DNA of 18,431 nt, taken from assembly GCA_035511435.1 (NCBI GenBank), contig DATKFJ010000303.1, forward strand, positions 1-18,431, written 5' to 3'. Made by a program: the position numbers and the translations under genes. Origin of the DNA: JAMXLO01 sp035511435 (GTDB taxonomy: Bacteria; Pseudomonadota; Alphaproteobacteria; Acetobacterales; Acetobacteraceae). A model generated the notes under the pieces. That model did not search any database. It saw only the letters and a program-made list of their open reading frames with translations, and had not been told where the DNA came from. Below, piece by piece: positions 8,223 through 15,905 of this stretch. The first letter of the stretch is position 1. Each line of letters starts with the position of its first letter.

Positions 8223-9431
8223 ATGGCTTTAGGCCGTTCTACCCGTGTCAATCTGCTGATCAGCAACGGGCATTTTCTGTCGCACTTCTATGTGCTGTGC
8301 CTGCCGCCGGTGTTCCTCGCGTGGCAGAGCGCGTTCAACGTTAGTTTTGCCGAGCTTGGACTGACCGTCGCGCTGATGTCCGGCACCACGGCGATCCTGC
8401 AGACACCCGTCGGCTTCCTGGTGGACCGGCATGGCGCGCGACCCTACCTGGTCGGCGGCGCACTGCTGATGTCGCTGTCCATTGCCGCCATGGGGTTCGC
8501 CACCAGCTTCTGGCAAATCCTCGCACTTGCGGCGCTGTCCGGCGTTGGCAATTCGGTGATCCATCCCGCCGACTACGCGATCCTGTCCGGGTCGGTGGAC
8601 AAGGAGCGCATGGGCCGCTCCTTCGCGCTTCACACGTTCAGCGGCAATCTCGGCTTCTCGGCTGGACCGCCGGTGATGGCGCTGCTGATGGTCGCGATCG
8701 GCTGGCGCGGCAGCCTGATATTGGTCGGCCTGCTCGGCGTCCCGGTGGTGGCCTCCATCCTACTCCAAAGCAGCATCCTGAACGATCAGGTCCGCCACGA
8801 GATCGGCCATGACGGTCCGACGCCATCGGGTCGCAAACTGCTATTGAGCCGCGCCATGCTGCTGTTCTTTGCCTTCTTCCTGCTGGGCTCGATGGCGGGT
8901 GCCGGCGTGCAGGCCTGGCTGATCACCGTGTTGCATACGGTGAAGGGCCTGACGCTTGAAATCGCATCGACCACGCTGACCGGCTACATGGCGGGCTCAA
9001 CGATTGGCGTACTGGTTGGCGGCTGGTTCGCCGACACCTACAAGCGGCATATCCTGCCGTTCGCGGTGGTGCTGACATGCGTTTCGGCGATGCTGACCTT
9101 GGCGGTGGATTGGGTCACGGTGCCGGGCCTCGTGGTTATCGCGCTGATGTTTGGCTCCGGCCTGGCGCTTGGCGCCAGCCGCACGCCGCGCGACGTGATG
9201 CTGAAGGACGCTGCACCGCCGGGGCAGGTCGGTAAGGTGTTCGGCTTCGTCAGCGCTGGCCTGCCGCTGGGATCCGCGCTGACGCCGGTGCCGTTTGGGC
9301 TCCTGATCGATCGCGGCCACCCCGAGTTGATCCTGGTGTTCGTTGCCGTGCTGCTGCTGGGGAGCCTGCTCTGCGTCGGCACGGCAAGGTCGGTGGCGCG
9401 GCTGACGCCGGTGACTGTAGCCGCGGAGTAG
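8223..9431 (+). CDS. Major facilitator superfamily transporter
   Basis: This 402-residue inner-membrane protein has about 12 hydrophobic segments in two halves, separated by a polar loop (about residues 188-210, NDQVRHEIGHDGPTPSGRK). An MFS motif-A-like sequence, GFLVDRHGARPYL, follows the second helix, and GGWFADTYKRH is its counterpart in the second half. The opening NGHFLSHFYVLCLPPVF and the overall pattern recall the fosmidomycin-resistance-like branch of MFS permeases, but substrate cannot be read from the sequence. GGAG in CTCCTGGAGAG precedes the ATG at slightly long spacing. The gene follows dgoK-dgoA on the same strand, 145 bp on, after a hairpin and with its own likely promoter. A sugar-acid link is therefore possible but weak. 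Confidence 0.88.
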   Translation: MALGRSTRVNLLISNGHFLSHFYVLCLPPVFLAWQSAFNVSFAELGLTVALMSGTTAILQTPVGFLVDRHGARPYLVGGALLMSLSIAAMGFATSFWQILALAALSGVGNSVIHPADYAILSGSVDKERMGRSFALHTFSGNLGFSAGPPVMALLMVAIGWRGSLILVGLLGVPVVASILLQSSILNDQVRHEIGHDGPTPSGRKLLLSRAMLLFFAFFLLGSMAGAGVQAWLITVLHTVKGLTLEIASTTLTGYMAGSTIGVLVGGWFADTYKRHILPFAVVLTCVSAMLTLAVDWVTVPGLVVIALMFGSGLALGASRTPRDVMLKDAAPPGQVGKVFGFVSAGLPLGSALTPVPFGLLIDRGHPELILVFVAVLLLGSLLCVGTARSVARLTPVTVAAE

Positions 9432-9521
9432 TCGCCAACCCAGTGTTCTGGCAATGCATCGCGATGTTTGCGGTGCGTCACTGGTCTTCGCTTCCGAGGC
9501 GCTTTCCAGGTCGGCGGTGGC

Positions 9522-9582
9522 TGGTTGACCGGGTTTATATGCCGCCCCTACGGTCAGCGCGCTGGTTTCCCGGAGTGAACCA
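9522..9582 (+). promoter_or_regulatory. Foldable leader before the Ni/Co transporter gene
   Basis: TGGTT (9522-9526) plus CCGGG (9529-9533) can pair with CCCGG (9569-9573) plus AACCA (9578-9582). The right arm ends at the Shine-Dalgarno region. The helix is imperfect, with a 35-nt loop. No known metal or cobalamin riboswitch consensus is visible, so this is only a candidate regulatory leader. Confidence 0.2.
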
Positions 9583-9603
9583 AGGGGAAGTGGATTCACA
9601 GCC

Positions 9604-10644
9604 ATGATTGACCGCTCCACCGATCTGCGCGGACGACTGATCGTGATCTACACGCTCCTGATCATCGTCAATCTCGGCGTCTGGGCATGGGCGCTCTACA
9701 TTTTCCGCAATCACCCGGTGCTGCTTGGCACAGCGCTGCTGGCCTACAGTTTCGGCCTGCGCCACGCCGTAGATGCGGACCACATTGCCGCCATCGACAA
9801 CGTCACCCGCAAGCTGATGCAGGAGGGCAAACGCCCGGTCAGCGTTGGTTGCTGGTTCGCGATCGGCCACTCCGCCGTCGTCATCCTGCTGGCGCTGGCA
9901 ATTGCCGCCACCACCACCGAACTGGCGGCGCATTTCGACTCATTGAGGAACTTCGGCAGCGTCATCGGCACATCCATCTCGACGCTGTTCCTGTTCCTGA
10001 TCGCTGCTATGAACCTCGTCATCCTGCACGGCGTCTGGACAGCGCTACAGACGGTACGCCGAGGCAGCGGATTTGCCGATCAGGACTTCGATCTGCTGCT
10101 GAACAATCGAGGGCTGCTAGCGCGGTTATTTCGTCCACTGTTCCGACTGGTCCTCCAAAGCTGGCATATGCTGCCACTAGGGTTCCTGTTTGGCCTAGGT
10201 TTTGATACGGCGACGGAGGTTGGCCTGCTCGGCATTTCCGCCACGCAGGCTGGGCAGGGCATGTCGATCTGGTCGATCATGGTGTTCCCGACGCTGTTCG
10301 CGGCAGGTATGGCGTTGATCGACACGACCGACGGCGTGTTGATGCTCGGTGCCTATAATTGGGCATTTGTCAGGCCGATCCGTAAACTCTACTACAATCT
10401 GGTGATCACTGCGGTGTCTGTTGTCGTTGCGGTGCTGATCGGCGGGATCGAGGGGCTGGGGCTTATCGGCGCCCGGTTTGGCCTGGAAGGCCGGTTCTGG
10501 GGTGCCATCGGCTCTCTCAACGACAATTTGGGCGGTATTGGCTTCGCCATCATCGGCGTCTTTATCTTTGCGTGGCTGGCATCCGTCATCTTCTATCGCT
10601 ATGCGCAACTCGATGACCTGGAAGTCGCCACAACGAAACGCTGA
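9604..10644 (+). CDS. NiCoT-family nickel/cobalt transporter (HoxN/HupN/NixA type)
   Basis: This inner-membrane permease takes up Ni2+ and/or Co2+ to supply metalloenzymes (urease, hydrogenase) or cobalamin. The 346-residue protein carries the diagnostic helix-II motif RHAVDADHIAAIDN, with His54, Asp57, Asp59 and His60, plus FGLGFDTATEVGLL and LFAAGMALIDTTDGVLM in later helices. About eight transmembrane segments are seen. The start is ATG 9604, with a strong Shine-Dalgarno AAGGGGAAG just upstream. It is flanked by genes unrelated to metal metabolism, so the metal cannot be inferred from context. The leader can fold (see the separate entry). It converges on the glutathione S-transferase gene with a 28-bp gap. 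Confidence 0.95.
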   Translation: MIDRSTDLRGRLIVIYTLLIIVNLGVWAWALYIFRNHPVLLGTALLAYSFGLRHAVDADHIAAIDNVTRKLMQEGKRPVSVGCWFAIGHSAVVILLALAIAATTTELAAHFDSLRNFGSVIGTSISTLFLFLIAAMNLVILHGVWTALQTVRRGSGFADQDFDLLLNNRGLLARLFRPLFRLVLQSWHMLPLGFLFGLGFDTATEVGLLGISATQAGQGMSIWSIMVFPTLFAAGMALIDTTDGVLMLGAYNWAFVRPIRKLYYNLVITAVSVVVAVLIGGIEGLGLIGARFGLEGRFWGAIGSLNDNLGGIGFAIIGVFIFAWLASVIFYRYAQLDDLEVATTKR

Positions 10645-10672
10645 GCCGTAGCTCCGCACGTGAGCCGAGATG

Positions 10673-11284
10673 TCACGCCTCGGCGCTCGGGCGCGCTTTC
10701 ATCCGCGCGTGCCACGCGACGATGTTCTTGTTGTCCTGGTTGATCGGCTGGCGCATTCCGTTGAAGAAATCGACGAAGCCGAACAGCAGAATATCGGCCA
10801 GCGTCAGCCGTTCGCCACAGACAAACTGCTTGCCCGCCATAAGCCCGTCCAACCAGGTCAGGTGCTGCTGCGCGATCTGCTTCAGATCTTCGCCGGCGGC
10901 GGGGATGCAGTGTATGCGGTCCTGGAACATCTTCAATCCGTCGGTGTAGCGGAATCCGTTGGCCATCGGTTCGGCGATGTTGAGGTCGATGCGCCGCGTC
11001 CACATGCGCGTTTCGGCGCGTTGTTCCGGCGTGCTGCCGATCAGCGAGGGGCCCGGATACTTTTCGTCCAGGTATTCGCAGATCGCGGTGATCTCGGCGA
11101 TGATCGTGCCATCGTCCAACTCCAGCGCTGGACATTGGCCGGAGGGGTTCTTTGCCAGAAACGGTTCCCGCCGGTTTTCGCCGCCACGAATGTCGACCTC
11201 GACGCGCGGGAACTCGATGCCCTTCTCGGCCATGAGCATGCGCACGACCTTCGGGTTTGGGCCGATCGAGTTGTAGAGACGCAT
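10673..11284 (-). CDS. Glutathione S-transferase family protein
   Basis: This cytosolic 203-residue protein has the two GST domains. The N-terminal thioredoxin-like part (about 1-78) starts MRLYNSIGPNPKVVRMLMAEKG and contains the glutathione-contact region KNPSGQCPALELDDGTIIAEITAICEYLDE. The all-helical C-terminal domain contains the conserved N-capping segment GERLTLADILLFGF. Ser/Asn near the N-terminus (YNSIGPN), rather than the Tyr of older classes, fits bacterial theta/beta-like GSTs, which act in detoxification or stress. The ATG at 11284 is chosen over a longer frame from 11416 because it matches family N-termini and has AAAGGAA upstream on the coding strand. No partner gene points to a specific substrate. 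Confidence 0.93.
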   Translation of the reverse strand: MRLYNSIGPNPKVVRMLMAEKGIEFPRVEVDIRGGENRREPFLAKNPSGQCPALELDDGTIIAEITAICEYLDEKYPGPSLIGSTPEQRAETRMWTRRIDLNIAEPMANGFRYTDGLKMFQDRIHCIPAAGEDLKQIAQQHLTWLDGLMAGKQFVCGERLTLADILLFGFVDFFNGMRQPINQDNKNIVAWHARMKARPSAEA

Positions 11285-11521
11285 GGGTGAAGTTCCTTTG
11301 TGACGCGGACAAGCAAGGTTAGTGGAGTCTGGATAGCGGTCAATGGAGATGCACAAGATTGCATCGGCCCGAAAGCAAGCAATCAGGTCGGACACGAAGT
11401 TTCCCCGAGTCCACACAGAGTTTCACGGAGGCAGAAAAATGGCGCCGCGCGCAAAGCGCATCCGACTTTACTGTCGGGCGAGACGAGCTCGCGTGAACAT
11501 GCAAAGGACGCCGGCCCTTTT

Positions 11522-11605
11522 GTCATTGCGAGCGCAGCGAAGCAATCTCGGGCGAGTTAGGCACTACGATCGAGATTGCTGCGTCGACACGCTCCTGACA
11601 ATGAC
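11522..11605. repeat. Dispersed palindromic repeat, copy B ('GTCATTGCGAG' family)
   Basis: The 84-bp unit is bounded by GTCATTG (11522-11528) and its inverted copy CAATGAC (11599-11605). Inside, GCAATCTCG faces CGAGATTGC across a short variable centre. It shares GTCATTGCGAG, GCGAAGC, GCAATCTCG and CGAGATTGC with the copy at 6494-6563. It is more complete than that copy, and its symmetry suggests a cruciform or a mobile miniature element relic. Confidence 0.78.
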
Positions 11606-11657
11606 AGGAAAGACCGGCTGTCCGCCATTCACCCGATTGCCCTGTTAGAATAATTCC

Positions 11658-11711
11658 TTGCCTACCATGTCACGACCTGTTATACGCGATGTTCCACTAC
11701 AGCGTATAACA
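11658..11711 (+). promoter_or_regulatory. Promoter with perfect 10-bp inverted-repeat operator upstream of the nucleotidyltransferase gene
   Basis: A -35-like TTGCCT (11658-11663) and a -10-like TATACG (11681-11686) are spaced exactly 17 nt apart. The arms TGTTATACGC (11678-11687) and GCGTATAACA (11702-11711) are perfect inverted copies 14 nt apart. The left arm covers the -10 element and the right arm lies near the expected transcript start. This layout suits repression of the downstream gene, or a 5' stem-loop in its mRNA. Confidence 0.5.
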
Positions 11712-11741
11712 TATTGAAGACCAACCTTGGAAATCCCCTTG

Positions 11742-13088
11742 ATGCTGCGAACCGTCTATACGGAGTTGCTCGACCGCGGAGCTTCAGCGGAGCTCAGGGA
11801 TACGCTTACGCCGAAAGGCACATTCGTCGCCAAGACGGTCCGTGGAAGACGTTACTGGTATTTCCAGGAGACGGCAGAAAATGGTCGCGTCCAGCGCTAC
11901 GTCGGCCCCGAAACACTGGATCTGCTGGACCGTATCGCGCGTCACAAGCAAGCGCGGGATGGTCAGCACGACCTGCGTGCTCTTGTCTCTGTGCTCGCGC
12001 GATCGGCCCTGCTGCCCAGACCGCTGCCGCCGATCGGCAATGTGGTGGCTGCGTTGGCAGACGCCGGGGTGTTCCGCCTGCGTGGCGTAATCGTCGGAAC
12101 GCTGGCCTATCAGACCTATTCGGCCATGCTTGGCGAGAGGTTGCCGGCCACACTCATGCACACCACCGACGTGGACATCGCGCAGCTCGCAAATCTGTCG
12201 GTATCGATCGACGATAAGACCCCGCCGATCATCGCGGCGCTGAAACGCGTCGATGCATCCTTCAGGCCGGTTCCCAACCAGCGCGGCCGCGCGCATGTCA
12301 CGGCGTTCAAGGCCACCGGCGGTCTGCGGGTGAATTTCTTCACGCCTGACCGAGGTCCCCCGACCGACAGACCTCGTCGCCTGCCCGCGTTTGGCATCGA
12401 TGCCCAGCCACTTCGCTTCCTGGATTTCCTGATCCACGGCCCGGAACACGCGGTATTGCTGCATGGCACCGGCGTGCATGTTGCGGTGCCGGCGCCAGAA
12501 CGGTTCGCGCTGCACAAGCTGATCGCGCGCCTACCATCGATGGGCGGTATACGGTCGGAGCAGGACATCCGCCAGGCCAGCTCATTGCTTGACGTTCTGC
12601 TTCGCAAGCGCCCACACGAACTGCGCGCCGCCTGGCACGATGCGTATGCTCGCGGCGCCGTCTGGCGACGCCTGCTGGGGGAAGGGTTGGGCCTGGTTAA
12701 TCCAGACATTCGTGAGCGCGTGCTGAAACTCGTCGATGTAAAGCGTTCGATCATCCCCGGCCTCGATCTGCAATTCGAAAGTCCGGCGGTCAGCTATGAT
12801 CACGATCGTGACGTCGTGTGCTTTTTCGCCAAAGCGGGTGCCGAAGGCGTACGATGTGCTGTCAGTCGCGAAGCCTTGGAGAATCATTTCGGTGCTGACG
12901 GACTCGACCGCGCAGGTCGTCTGAGGGTATTCCGCGAGCACAGGCCGAACTTCGAACGCTACGCCCGCACCAAGTACCTAAAGTGGCCGATCGAGGAACC
13001 GGGCAGCGTCCTCATCACAACGGACGATGTGGATAAGCTCGGACGTTTGCCAAAGCGCTTCGCCGCGGCCAGTGATGCCGCGAATTGA
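11742..13088 (+). CDS. GSU2403-family nucleotidyltransferase-fold protein with C-terminal DUF1488-like domain
   Basis: The 448-residue protein resembles the GSU2403 family, which has a nucleotidyltransferase fold. The recognisable core is GTLAYQTYSAMLG (about residues 118-130), then TTDVDIAQL with Asp143 and Asp145 as the likely metal-binding pair, and later LDFLIHGPEHAVLLHGTGVHVAVPAPERFALHKLI. From about residue 341 to 436 a second module (VSYDHDRDVVCFFAKAG…VRCAVSREALENHFG…FREHRPNFERYARTKYL…SVLITTDDV) looks like DUF1488, usually a free-standing protein of about 85 residues. Biochemical role is unknown; related nucleotidyltransferase folds occur in MNT/AbiEii-type toxin systems, but no antitoxin partner is adjacent. 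ATG 11742 is preferred; an in-frame TTG at 11727 is possible, and neither has a strong Shine-Dalgarno. A promoter-operator lies just upstream, so the gene is probably monocistronic. Confidence 0.8.
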   Translation: MLRTVYTELLDRGASAELRDTLTPKGTFVAKTVRGRRYWYFQETAENGRVQRYVGPETLDLLDRIARHKQARDGQHDLRALVSVLARSALLPRPLPPIGNVVAALADAGVFRLRGVIVGTLAYQTYSAMLGERLPATLMHTTDVDIAQLANLSVSIDDKTPPIIAALKRVDASFRPVPNQRGRAHVTAFKATGGLRVNFFTPDRGPPTDRPRRLPAFGIDAQPLRFLDFLIHGPEHAVLLHGTGVHVAVPAPERFALHKLIARLPSMGGIRSEQDIRQASSLLDVLLRKRPHELRAAWHDAYARGAVWRRLLGEGLGLVNPDIRERVLKLVDVKRSIIPGLDLQFESPAVSYDHDRDVVCFFAKAGAEGVRCAVSREALENHFGADGLDRAGRLRVFREHRPNFERYARTKYLKWPIEEPGSVLITTDDVDKLGRLPKRFAAASDAAN

Positions 13089-13162
13089 ATGGCGGCCGAT
13101 GGCGACGGCAGCACCTCGTGTTGTCATTCCAGCGAATGCCGTGACCAGGACGGCCGCTCGGC

Positions 13163-13178
13163 CGCCGCGTTCGCGGCG
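13163..13178. terminator. GC-rich hairpin between the nucleotidyltransferase gene and hdeD
   Basis: CGCCGCG-TT-CGCGGCG is a perfect 7-bp inverted repeat in the 152-bp gap between two convergent genes, a place where a bidirectional terminator is expected. There is no T-tract on either side, so terminator function is uncertain. Confidence 0.3.
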
Positions 13179-13240
13179 ATAACAACCGCAAGCTCGTCAC
13201 AACCGCCCCCGATGTTCCCCGGCGCGGCCCTCAGCCCCGC

Positions 13241-13795
13241 CTAAGCGGTCCGCCGCAACACCAACCCGAATTGCACCCAGGAAACGCCGTGCACGACCAG
13301 TTCCACGGCGATCAGCGTGCCGACCACCCACAGCCCGGACCATGGCAGCGTCAGGTACAGCATCAGGCCAACCGCCAGGCTGATCACGCCGCTGGCAAGC
13401 AGCAGGCCCCAGCCAGGCATGTGACGATGCTGAATACCGATCACAATCCGTAAAATCCCGCCGATGATCAGGGCTGCCGCTACCAGGATCGTGATCACCA
13501 AGGAGCCCGCCAGCGGTTCGGCCATCAGCAGGAAACCGCCGATCACGTACATCACGCCGACCAGAAGGTGCAGAATGAAACTACCCCATTCGCGATCCAT
13601 GAAGGCGTGTACCATCTGGAAGACGCCGGCCACCAACAGCAGGGCACCAATGAAGATAGTGCCGGCAAGGGTGAAGGCGATGACGTCGAACCAGGCAATG
13701 ATGCCAATCAACAGTTGCGCAATCCCGAGGGCGACAAACCAGCCCCATCGGGTGCGCGGACGGGAACCATCATGCGATGCGGCAAGGTCGCTCAT
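13241..13795 (-). CDS. HdeD family membrane protein (DUF308)
   Basis: The 184-residue protein has a short polar N-terminus (MSDLAASHDGSRPRTR) and about six hydrophobic helices in three similar pairs: WFVALGIAQLLIGIIAWFD, IFIGALLLVAGVFQMVHAF, LLVGVMYVIGGFLLMAEP, ILVAAALIIGGILRIVIGI, GLLLASGVISLAVGLMLYL and VVGTLIAVELVVHGVSWV. The pattern and length match HdeD-like proteins, first linked to acid resistance in Escherichia coli; the molecular function is not established. The ATG at 13795 gives the usual family length. It lies head-to-head with kup across an intergenic region of about 140-170 bp, so both genes could respond to ionic or pH stress, although that is inference. Confidence 0.9.
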   Translation of the reverse strand: MSDLAASHDGSRPRTRWGWFVALGIAQLLIGIIAWFDVIAFTLAGTIFIGALLLVAGVFQMVHAFMDREWGSFILHLLVGVMYVIGGFLLMAEPLAGSLVITILVAAALIIGGILRIVIGIQHRHMPGWGLLLASGVISLAVGLMLYLTLPWSGLWVVGTLIAVELVVHGVSWVQFGLVLRRTA

Positions 13796-13925
13796 CCCGC
13801 GAGGTTAACGACCGGAGGGCCTCCATGGCAACCCGGCACCCATTCAGGCGCTTGTTTCCGACCGGACGGGGGCGTATGCGTCCGCCGCCCGGCAGCCGGG
13901 TAACAGGTTCGTGCAGGGGCAACCC

Positions 13926-13973
13926 ATGATCGGAATTTGTGTGGGCCGGCTCGCGCCGTGGGTTCCGTGGTGA
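13926..13973 (+). CDS. Possible 15-residue upstream ORF (leader peptide) of kup
   Basis: ATG 13926 has a good Shine-Dalgarno AGGGG (13915-13919) at 6-nt spacing. It encodes MIGICVGRLAPWVPW and ends at TGA 13971-13973. That stop overlaps the GTG codons at 13967 and 13970 that can start kup in another frame (GTGA overlap). This suggests translational coupling. Conservation in relatives would be needed to accept it as a gene. Confidence 0.33.
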   Translation: MIGICVGRLAPWVPW

Positions 13974-15862
13974 CGGTTGCGGCAGCCACCGGCAAGCTGC
14001 GCAAACCGATGCCCGAGGTTGGCATGCTGCTGGCCGTGCTGGGCGTGGTCTACGGCGACATTGGCACCAGCCCCCTCTACGCGTTCAAGGCCAGCCTGCA
14101 GATGTTTGGCGCCGTGCCCATCGCAACGACCGAGATCATGGGTATCCTGTCGCTGATCTTCTGGTCGCTCGTGCTGATCGTCACGGTGAAATACGTGATG
14201 CTCATCATGCATGCCGACAACCGCGGCGAAGGCGGCATCCTCGCGCTGATGGCACTGGCCCAGCGAGTCTCGGTCGGGACCGGCATGCGGAACGGCCTCG
14301 CCCTGGTGGGAATCGCCGGCGCCTGCCTGTTCTTTGGCGATGGCGTGCTCACGCCGGCAATTTCCGTGCTGTCCGCGGTCGAGGGGCTGGAGGTCTCCAC
14401 GCCAACATTGCAGCAATATGTTCTGCCGATCTGCGTCGTCGTCATCGTGGTGCTGTTCGCCATGCAATACCGTGGCACCCGCAGCGTCGGCCGCGTATTT
14501 GGCCCCATCATGGCTGTGTGGTTCGTGGTGATCGGTGCACTGGGCGTGGTCGAGATCGCGCACCATCCTTTCGTGCTGCTGGCAGTTTCGCCAAGCTATG
14601 CGGTGCTGCTCTGCATTCAGTACAAGGGCCTGGCGTTCATCGTGCTGGGTGCGGTGGTGCTGTGCGTGACCGGCGCGGAGGCACTGTACGCCGATATGGG
14701 TCATTTCGGCGCCTATCCGATCCGGCTGACCTGGACGTTCTTCGTGCTGCCCTGCCTAGTGCTGAACTATTTCGGCCAGGGAGCGCTGACGATCTCCGAT
14801 CCCGACGCGAGGCAGAACCCGTTCTTCCTGATGGCACCGCACTGGGTGCGCCTGCCCTTGGTGATCCTGGCAACGGTGGCAACGGTCATCGCCAGCCAGG
14901 CGGTGATCTCGGGCGCCTATTCCATGACGCGGCAATGCATGCAGCTTGGCTTTTTGCCGCGCATGACAGTGCGCCATACCTCCAATACCGAGGAAGGCCA
15001 GATCTACGTACCGCAGGTCAACACGATGCTGGCGATCGGCGTGCTGATCCTGGTGCTCGCGTTCAAGACCTCGGATAATCTGGCATCAGCGTACGGCATC
15101 GCGGTGACCGGCACGTTCCTGTGTACGTGTGTGCTGGCGATGGTGGTATTTCGCCGGCAGTTCCATTGGTCGCGAAGCGCTGCGATATCGGTGTTCGGCG
15201 GTTTCTTCCTGATCGATCTGGTGTTCTTTTCCGCCAATACGCTGAAGGTGCTGGAAGGCGGCTGGGTACCGCTGGTCCTGGGCATTGCACTCACCGCACT
15301 GATGACATCGTGGAAGCGCGGGCGCGATCTGCTGCTGGCACGCTGGAAGCAGGACAGCCTGCCGCTGGCTCCGTTCCTTGCGCGGCTGCCGCAGTCGCGC
15401 ACGGTTCGTGTGCCGGGCATGGCGGTGTTCCTCACCGGCAACCCAGATTACGTGCCGACCTCGCTGCTGCACAATTTGAAGCACAACAAGGTGCTGCACG
15501 AGCGCGTACTGTTCGTTACTGTGCAGAACATGGATGAACCCGAGGTAGCGCCGGAGCGGCGGATCGAAATTGCCGAACTGGCGCCGGGCATCCATCGCGT
15601 CGTCCTGCGCTACGGCTTCATGGAAAGTCCCAACATTCCGCGCGAACTTGAGGAACTGAACGCGCTCGGCGTTGTGTTCGACCCGATGCAGGCAAGCTAC
15701 TTCCTGGGCCGCGAGGTGTTGGTGCCGGCAATGGTACCGAAGATGCCGTGGTGGCGCCTCTGGATGTTCCTGGTGCTCGCACGCAACGCGGTGCCCGCGA
15801 CCGAGTTCTTCCGCATCCCGTCTGACCGCGTGGTGGAACTCGGCGTGCGCGTGGCAATCTGA
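13967..15862 (+). CDS. kup: Low-affinity potassium transport system protein Kup (Trk D)
   Basis: Kup is an inner-membrane K+/H+ symporter of the KUP/HAK/KT family. The protein (about 631 residues) shows the family's opening helix LAVLGVVYGDIGTSPLYAF, then ADNRGEGGILALMALAQ, FFGDGVLTPAISVLSAVEGL, GAEALYADMGHFG, VLNYFGQGAL, QAVISGAYSMTRQCMQLGFLPRM and GQIYVPQVNTML. About 12 transmembrane segments are followed by a cytosolic C-terminal domain ending FFRIPSDRVVELGVRV. The start is uncertain. The frame is open from TTG 13937; GTG 13967/13970 gives an N-terminus of family-like length, and ATG 14009 is also possible. No start has a strong Shine-Dalgarno, but an upstream ORF ends exactly at the GTG codons. 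It is divergent from the HdeD-like gene. Confidence 0.96.
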   Translation: MVTVAAATGKLRKPMPEVGMLLAVLGVVYGDIGTSPLYAFKASLQMFGAVPIATTEIMGILSLIFWSLVLIVTVKYVMLIMHADNRGEGGILALMALAQRVSVGTGMRNGLALVGIAGACLFFGDGVLTPAISVLSAVEGLEVSTPTLQQYVLPICVVVIVVLFAMQYRGTRSVGRVFGPIMAVWFVVIGALGVVEIAHHPFVLLAVSPSYAVLLCIQYKGLAFIVLGAVVLCVTGAEALYADMGHFGAYPIRLTWTFFVLPCLVLNYFGQGALTISDPDARQNPFFLMAPHWVRLPLVILATVATVIASQAVISGAYSMTRQCMQLGFLPRMTVRHTSNTEEGQIYVPQVNTMLAIGVLILVLAFKTSDNLASAYGIAVTGTFLCTCVLAMVVFRRQFHWSRSAAISVFGGFFLIDLVFFSANTLKVLEGGWVPLVLGIALTALMTSWKRGRDLLLARWKQDSLPLAPFLARLPQSRTVRVPGMAVFLTGNPDYVPTSLLHNLKHNKVLHERVLFVTVQNMDEPEVAPERRIEIAELAPGIHRVVLRYGFMESPNIPRELEELNALGVVFDPMQASYFLGREVLVPAMVPKMPWWRLWMFLVLARNAVPATEFFRIPSDRVVELGVRVAI

Positions 15863-15866
15863 TCGC

Positions 15867-15892
15867 CCTTTTCAATCAACGTGATTCGAAGG
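15867..15892 (+). terminator. Weak hairpin after kup
   Basis: Directly after the kup stop, AATCA-ACG-TGATT forms the core of an imperfect hairpin that extends through CCTTTTC on the left and CGAAGG on the right. There is no downstream T-tract, so it may end or stabilise the kup transcript but is not a canonical intrinsic terminator. Confidence 0.25.
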
Positions 15893-15905
15893 TTGGCAAC
15901 ACACA

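Larger units (their letters stand above)
11285..11741. other. 457-bp gene-free region between GST and the nucleotidyltransferase gene
   Basis: This holds the GST promoter side, a possible degenerate repeat around 11400-11440, palindromic repeat copy B (11522-11605), and a promoter with inverted repeat at 11658-11711. Small frames here (for example 11343-11648) run through the repeat and show no protein-like pattern. Confidence 0.7.

Noticed and set aside
9432..9603. Cobalamin or Ni/Co riboswitch upstream of the metal transporter
   Set aside because: No B12-box-like sequence or known NiCo-riboswitch core could be seen; only a generic imperfect hairpin.
11343..11648. A 101-codon forward frame with a GGAGG before an internal ATG at 11440
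   Set aside because: It reads through the palindromic repeat and gives the usual spurious repeat peptide; no protein-like pattern.
11742..13088. Type IV toxin-antitoxin system
   Set aside because: Although the fold resembles AbiEii/MNT nucleotidyltransferases, there is no adjacent antitoxin-like gene; neighbours are a repeat region and a convergent HdeD-like gene.
13119..13145. A third copy of the GTCATTGCGAG repeat at TTGTCATTCCAGCGAATG
   Set aside because: Only the first few bases match; the inner words GCAATCTCG and CGAGATTGC are missing.
13844..14704. A 286-codon His/Asp-rich reverse frame opposite the start of kup
   Set aside because: Its composition is the typical antisense of hydrophobic transmembrane codons; the kup motifs on the forward strand are complete.
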